Assembly: GCA_900104565.1 (NCBI GenBank) | Contig: LT629952.1 | Span: 1,611,604-1,675,603, forward strand | From: Ruminococcaceae bacterium Marseille-P2935 | GTDB lineage: Bacteria; Bacillota; Clostridia; Oscillospirales; Ruminococcaceae | DNA length: 64,000 bases | Reading direction: 5' to 3' | In this document: positions 62,547-64,000 of the stretch, one piece after another | How positions within the stretch are numbered: the first letter of the stretch is position 1 | How the letters are laid out: every line of letters begins with the position of its first letter | Notes under the pieces: generated by a model | The model's input: the letters and a program-made list of their open reading frames with translations, nothing else | What the model was told of the DNA's origin: nothing | Databases searched by the model: none | Made by a program: the position numbers and the translations under genes

Positions 62547-63896
62547 TTATCTATTACCTAATGCCAAATACCGTTGCACAATAACATACCATGTTAATGT
62601 TCCTACCGATCCTGTTATCGGCAGCCCTTCCTGACGCTGAATTTCACGCACTGCCGCGGCGGTGACCGGGCCAAAAATTCCGTCTACTGTAACTTTAGGG
62701 ACCGAGGGGTCTACATCAGAAATTGCTGCCAGAAAAGTTTGCAGGTCACGTACATCTTGCCCAGTTTGCCCCTCGAAAACAATATATCCAGGATACAAGA
62801 GAGCGTAATTTACATATTCCGGAGTTAGTAACTGTAGCGTCTCATCATAGACACGCCGCATGGTATACCAGGTTTCCCGCCCTATAATACCATCCGGTGT
62901 AAGCCCATATTTTGTCTGGAAGGCAATGACTGCTTCTTTTGTTTTTGGGCCGAAGTCGCCATCTACTTCTGGTGCTGGAAGGTTGTAATCGAAAGTACCA
63001 ATCACGCTCAAATAATACTGTGCTATTCTAACAAAGTCCCCTACATCTCCTTCTCGTAAAAATTTTGGGAAAAGTCTTTTAATTTCGGAAAGCGTTAATC
63101 CCTCAGAATAAAGGTCTGCCAGGCGTTTTACGTTAATATATAAATATAAAATTTTATACCATGTGGATTTTCCTACAATTCCATCCTGGGTCAGGTCAAA
63201 AATTCTCTGGAAAGCCTTTACCGCCGCCTCTGTTTCCAGATTAAAAATTCCATCTTCAAGAGGTATGATTGGAATGCTGGGGTAATCTTGCGCAATCCGG
63301 TTTAGTTCACGCTGAATCATGCGAACCTCCTCCCCTGCATCACCCAAATGCAGGGGAACGCCGGGATAGGACGGTACATTTGGCCCAACCGGAGCATTGG
63401 CGATGATATTAATATCTTCACCATAAAAATGCTGCAAAATTTGGTATGGGGTATAACCCTGATTGGCTAAATCTACCGTACCCCATTGAGATAACCCCGG
63501 ACAAGTTACATTAACGCCATCACAATACTGGGTAAAAAGCGGTTGAATAAACCCTTGCCTTGTCACATAATCATTGAAGAGTTCGTCTACTATTTGGCTG
63601 ATATTGGCAAAAACGTCTCTTTCATACACAAAGGACTGATCATACTGGGTGGAGTTGGTGATATCAAAGTCATACCCCCTGCTGCGGTACCATTCCGTAT
63701 AAATCCGGTTTAGGGCATAGCTGATCTGAGCGTATATATTCGCCCGCAAAGCTTCTTCTGGCCAGGTGGGGTAAAGTTCGCTGGAAGCCACATTTTTAAT
63801 GTAATCGATAAACGGTACCGTAACATTCTGTGCCGGCTGGTCGGGCGCCCCTAAATGTACGGTAATATACTCTGGCACAACAGGTTCGTGCGGCAT
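62547..63896 (-). CDS. Spore-type protein: SpoIID-like domain with three peptidoglycan-binding repeats
   Basis: A 449-residue protein without a signal peptide. Residues about 1-165 resemble a SpoIID/LytB-type domain (WPEEALRANIYAQISYALNR, YDFDITNSTQYDQ, and PGLSQWGTVDLANQGYTPYQ near the end). Three PG_binding_1 repeats follow: LGDAGEEVRMIQRELNRIA with DGIFNLETEAAVKAFQ; REGDVGDFVRIAQYYLSVIG with DGDFGPKTKEAVIAFQ; and GQTGQDVRDLQTFLAAI with DGIFGPVTAAAVREIQ. It may bind and cut cortex peptidoglycan; catalysis is unproven. AAGGAGG lies 7 bases before the ATG, overlapping the previous gene's end. Confidence 0.8.
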   Translation of the reverse strand: MPHEPVVPEYITVHLGAPDQPAQNVTVPFIDYIKNVASSELYPTWPEEALRANIYAQISYALNRIYTEWYRSRGYDFDITNSTQYDQSFVYERDVFANISQIVDELFNDYVTRQGFIQPLFTQYCDGVNVTCPGLSQWGTVDLANQGYTPYQILQHFYGEDINIIANAPVGPNVPSYPGVPLHLGDAGEEVRMIQRELNRIAQDYPSIPIIPLEDGIFNLETEAAVKAFQRIFDLTQDGIVGKSTWYKILYLYINVKRLADLYSEGLTLSEIKRLFPKFLREGDVGDFVRIAQYYLSVIGTFDYNLPAPEVDGDFGPKTKEAVIAFQTKYGLTPDGIIGRETWYTMRRVYDETLQLLTPEYVNYALLYPGYIVFEGQTGQDVRDLQTFLAAISDVDPSVPKVTVDGIFGPVTAAAVREIQRQEGLPITGSVGTLTWYVIVQRYLALGNR

Positions 63897-63909
63897 ACTA
63901 TCACCTCCT

Positions 63910-64000
63910 TTATCTGCGGAAAACGGGTATCATACTAATTTTTTGAATAGATTCAATCCCGGCGAAAATGGGTACGTTCACTCGTTCTTCGGCTTCATAG
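63910..64000 (-). CDS. 3' end of an upstream gene (partial)
   Basis: The last 29 codons of a minus-strand gene enter from the window edge and end at TAA (63912-63910): YEAEERVNVPIFAGIESIQK, then ISMIPVFRR. I do not recognise the family. The stop lies 13 bases before the SpoIID-like gene, which takes its ribosome site from this junction, so the two probably form an operon. Confidence 0.7.
   Translation of the reverse strand, partial: YEAEERVNVPIFAGIESIQKISMIPVFRR

Overview
The window looks like chromosome from an anaerobic, endospore-forming Gram-positive bacterium of the Clostridia, most like the Oscillospiraceae/Ruminococcaceae. The evidence is the gene order maf–mreB–mreC–mreD–PBP2–minD–mgsA, a T-box leader before hisS, a DUF4321 protein, rubrerythrin, pyruvate phosphate dikinase, the zapA–U32–dut and mfd–PrsA-like pairs, a SpoIID-like peptidoglycan-binding protein, and strong GGAGG ribosome sites. 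This placement is inferred from gene content. I see no phage, insertion sequence, CRISPR array, tRNA or rRNA.

Layout. 1–1.7 kb: a TetR regulator and a seven-helix membrane protein that share one operator palindrome. 2.2–6.7 kb (minus): ilvB–ilvN, a GH3 (NagZ-type) lipoprotein and rubrerythrin. 7.7–11.7 kb (minus): hisS and aspS behind a T-box leader. 11.8–19.5 kb (minus): the cell-shape and division block (mgsA, minD-like, PBP2, mreD, mreC, mreB, maf, DUF4321). 20–26 kb (minus): zapA–U32 peptidase–dut, then MarR–MATE–cytidylate-kinase-like. 26.2–30.5 kb (plus): glgP and a GH13 amylase.

30.6–38.5 kb is the accessory part. A minus-strand operon encodes an MFS transporter, three paralogous PEP-hydrolase-family TIM barrels and a UPF0261/Tm-1-like protein. 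A LysR regulator lies upstream, and a CitMHS-type transporter diverges from it. The last two operon genes overlap and together match the two halves of the plant Tm-1 protein. The MFS promoter sits between perfect 12-bp inverted repeats. Pyruvate phosphate dikinase follows at 38.6–41.2 kb. I infer uptake and breakdown of an unidentified carboxylic acid; this is the best candidate for an undescribed system.

41.7–49.8 kb (plus): glmU, prs, pth, mfd and a PrsA-like lipoprotein. 49.8–51.8 kb: mostly non-coding, with a decayed gene fragment, a small membrane protein and an orphan promoter–miniORF–terminator unit. 51.9–57.7 kb (minus): a shortened MetH-like methyltransferase, argS, a YwiB-like protein, murI and ddl. 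58.4–62.1 kb (plus): rpmG–secE–nusG–rplK–rplA and rplJ–rplL, with two L1-stalk mimics and an L10 leader. 62.5–64 kb (minus): a spore-type peptidoglycan-binding protein and the 3' end of one more gene.
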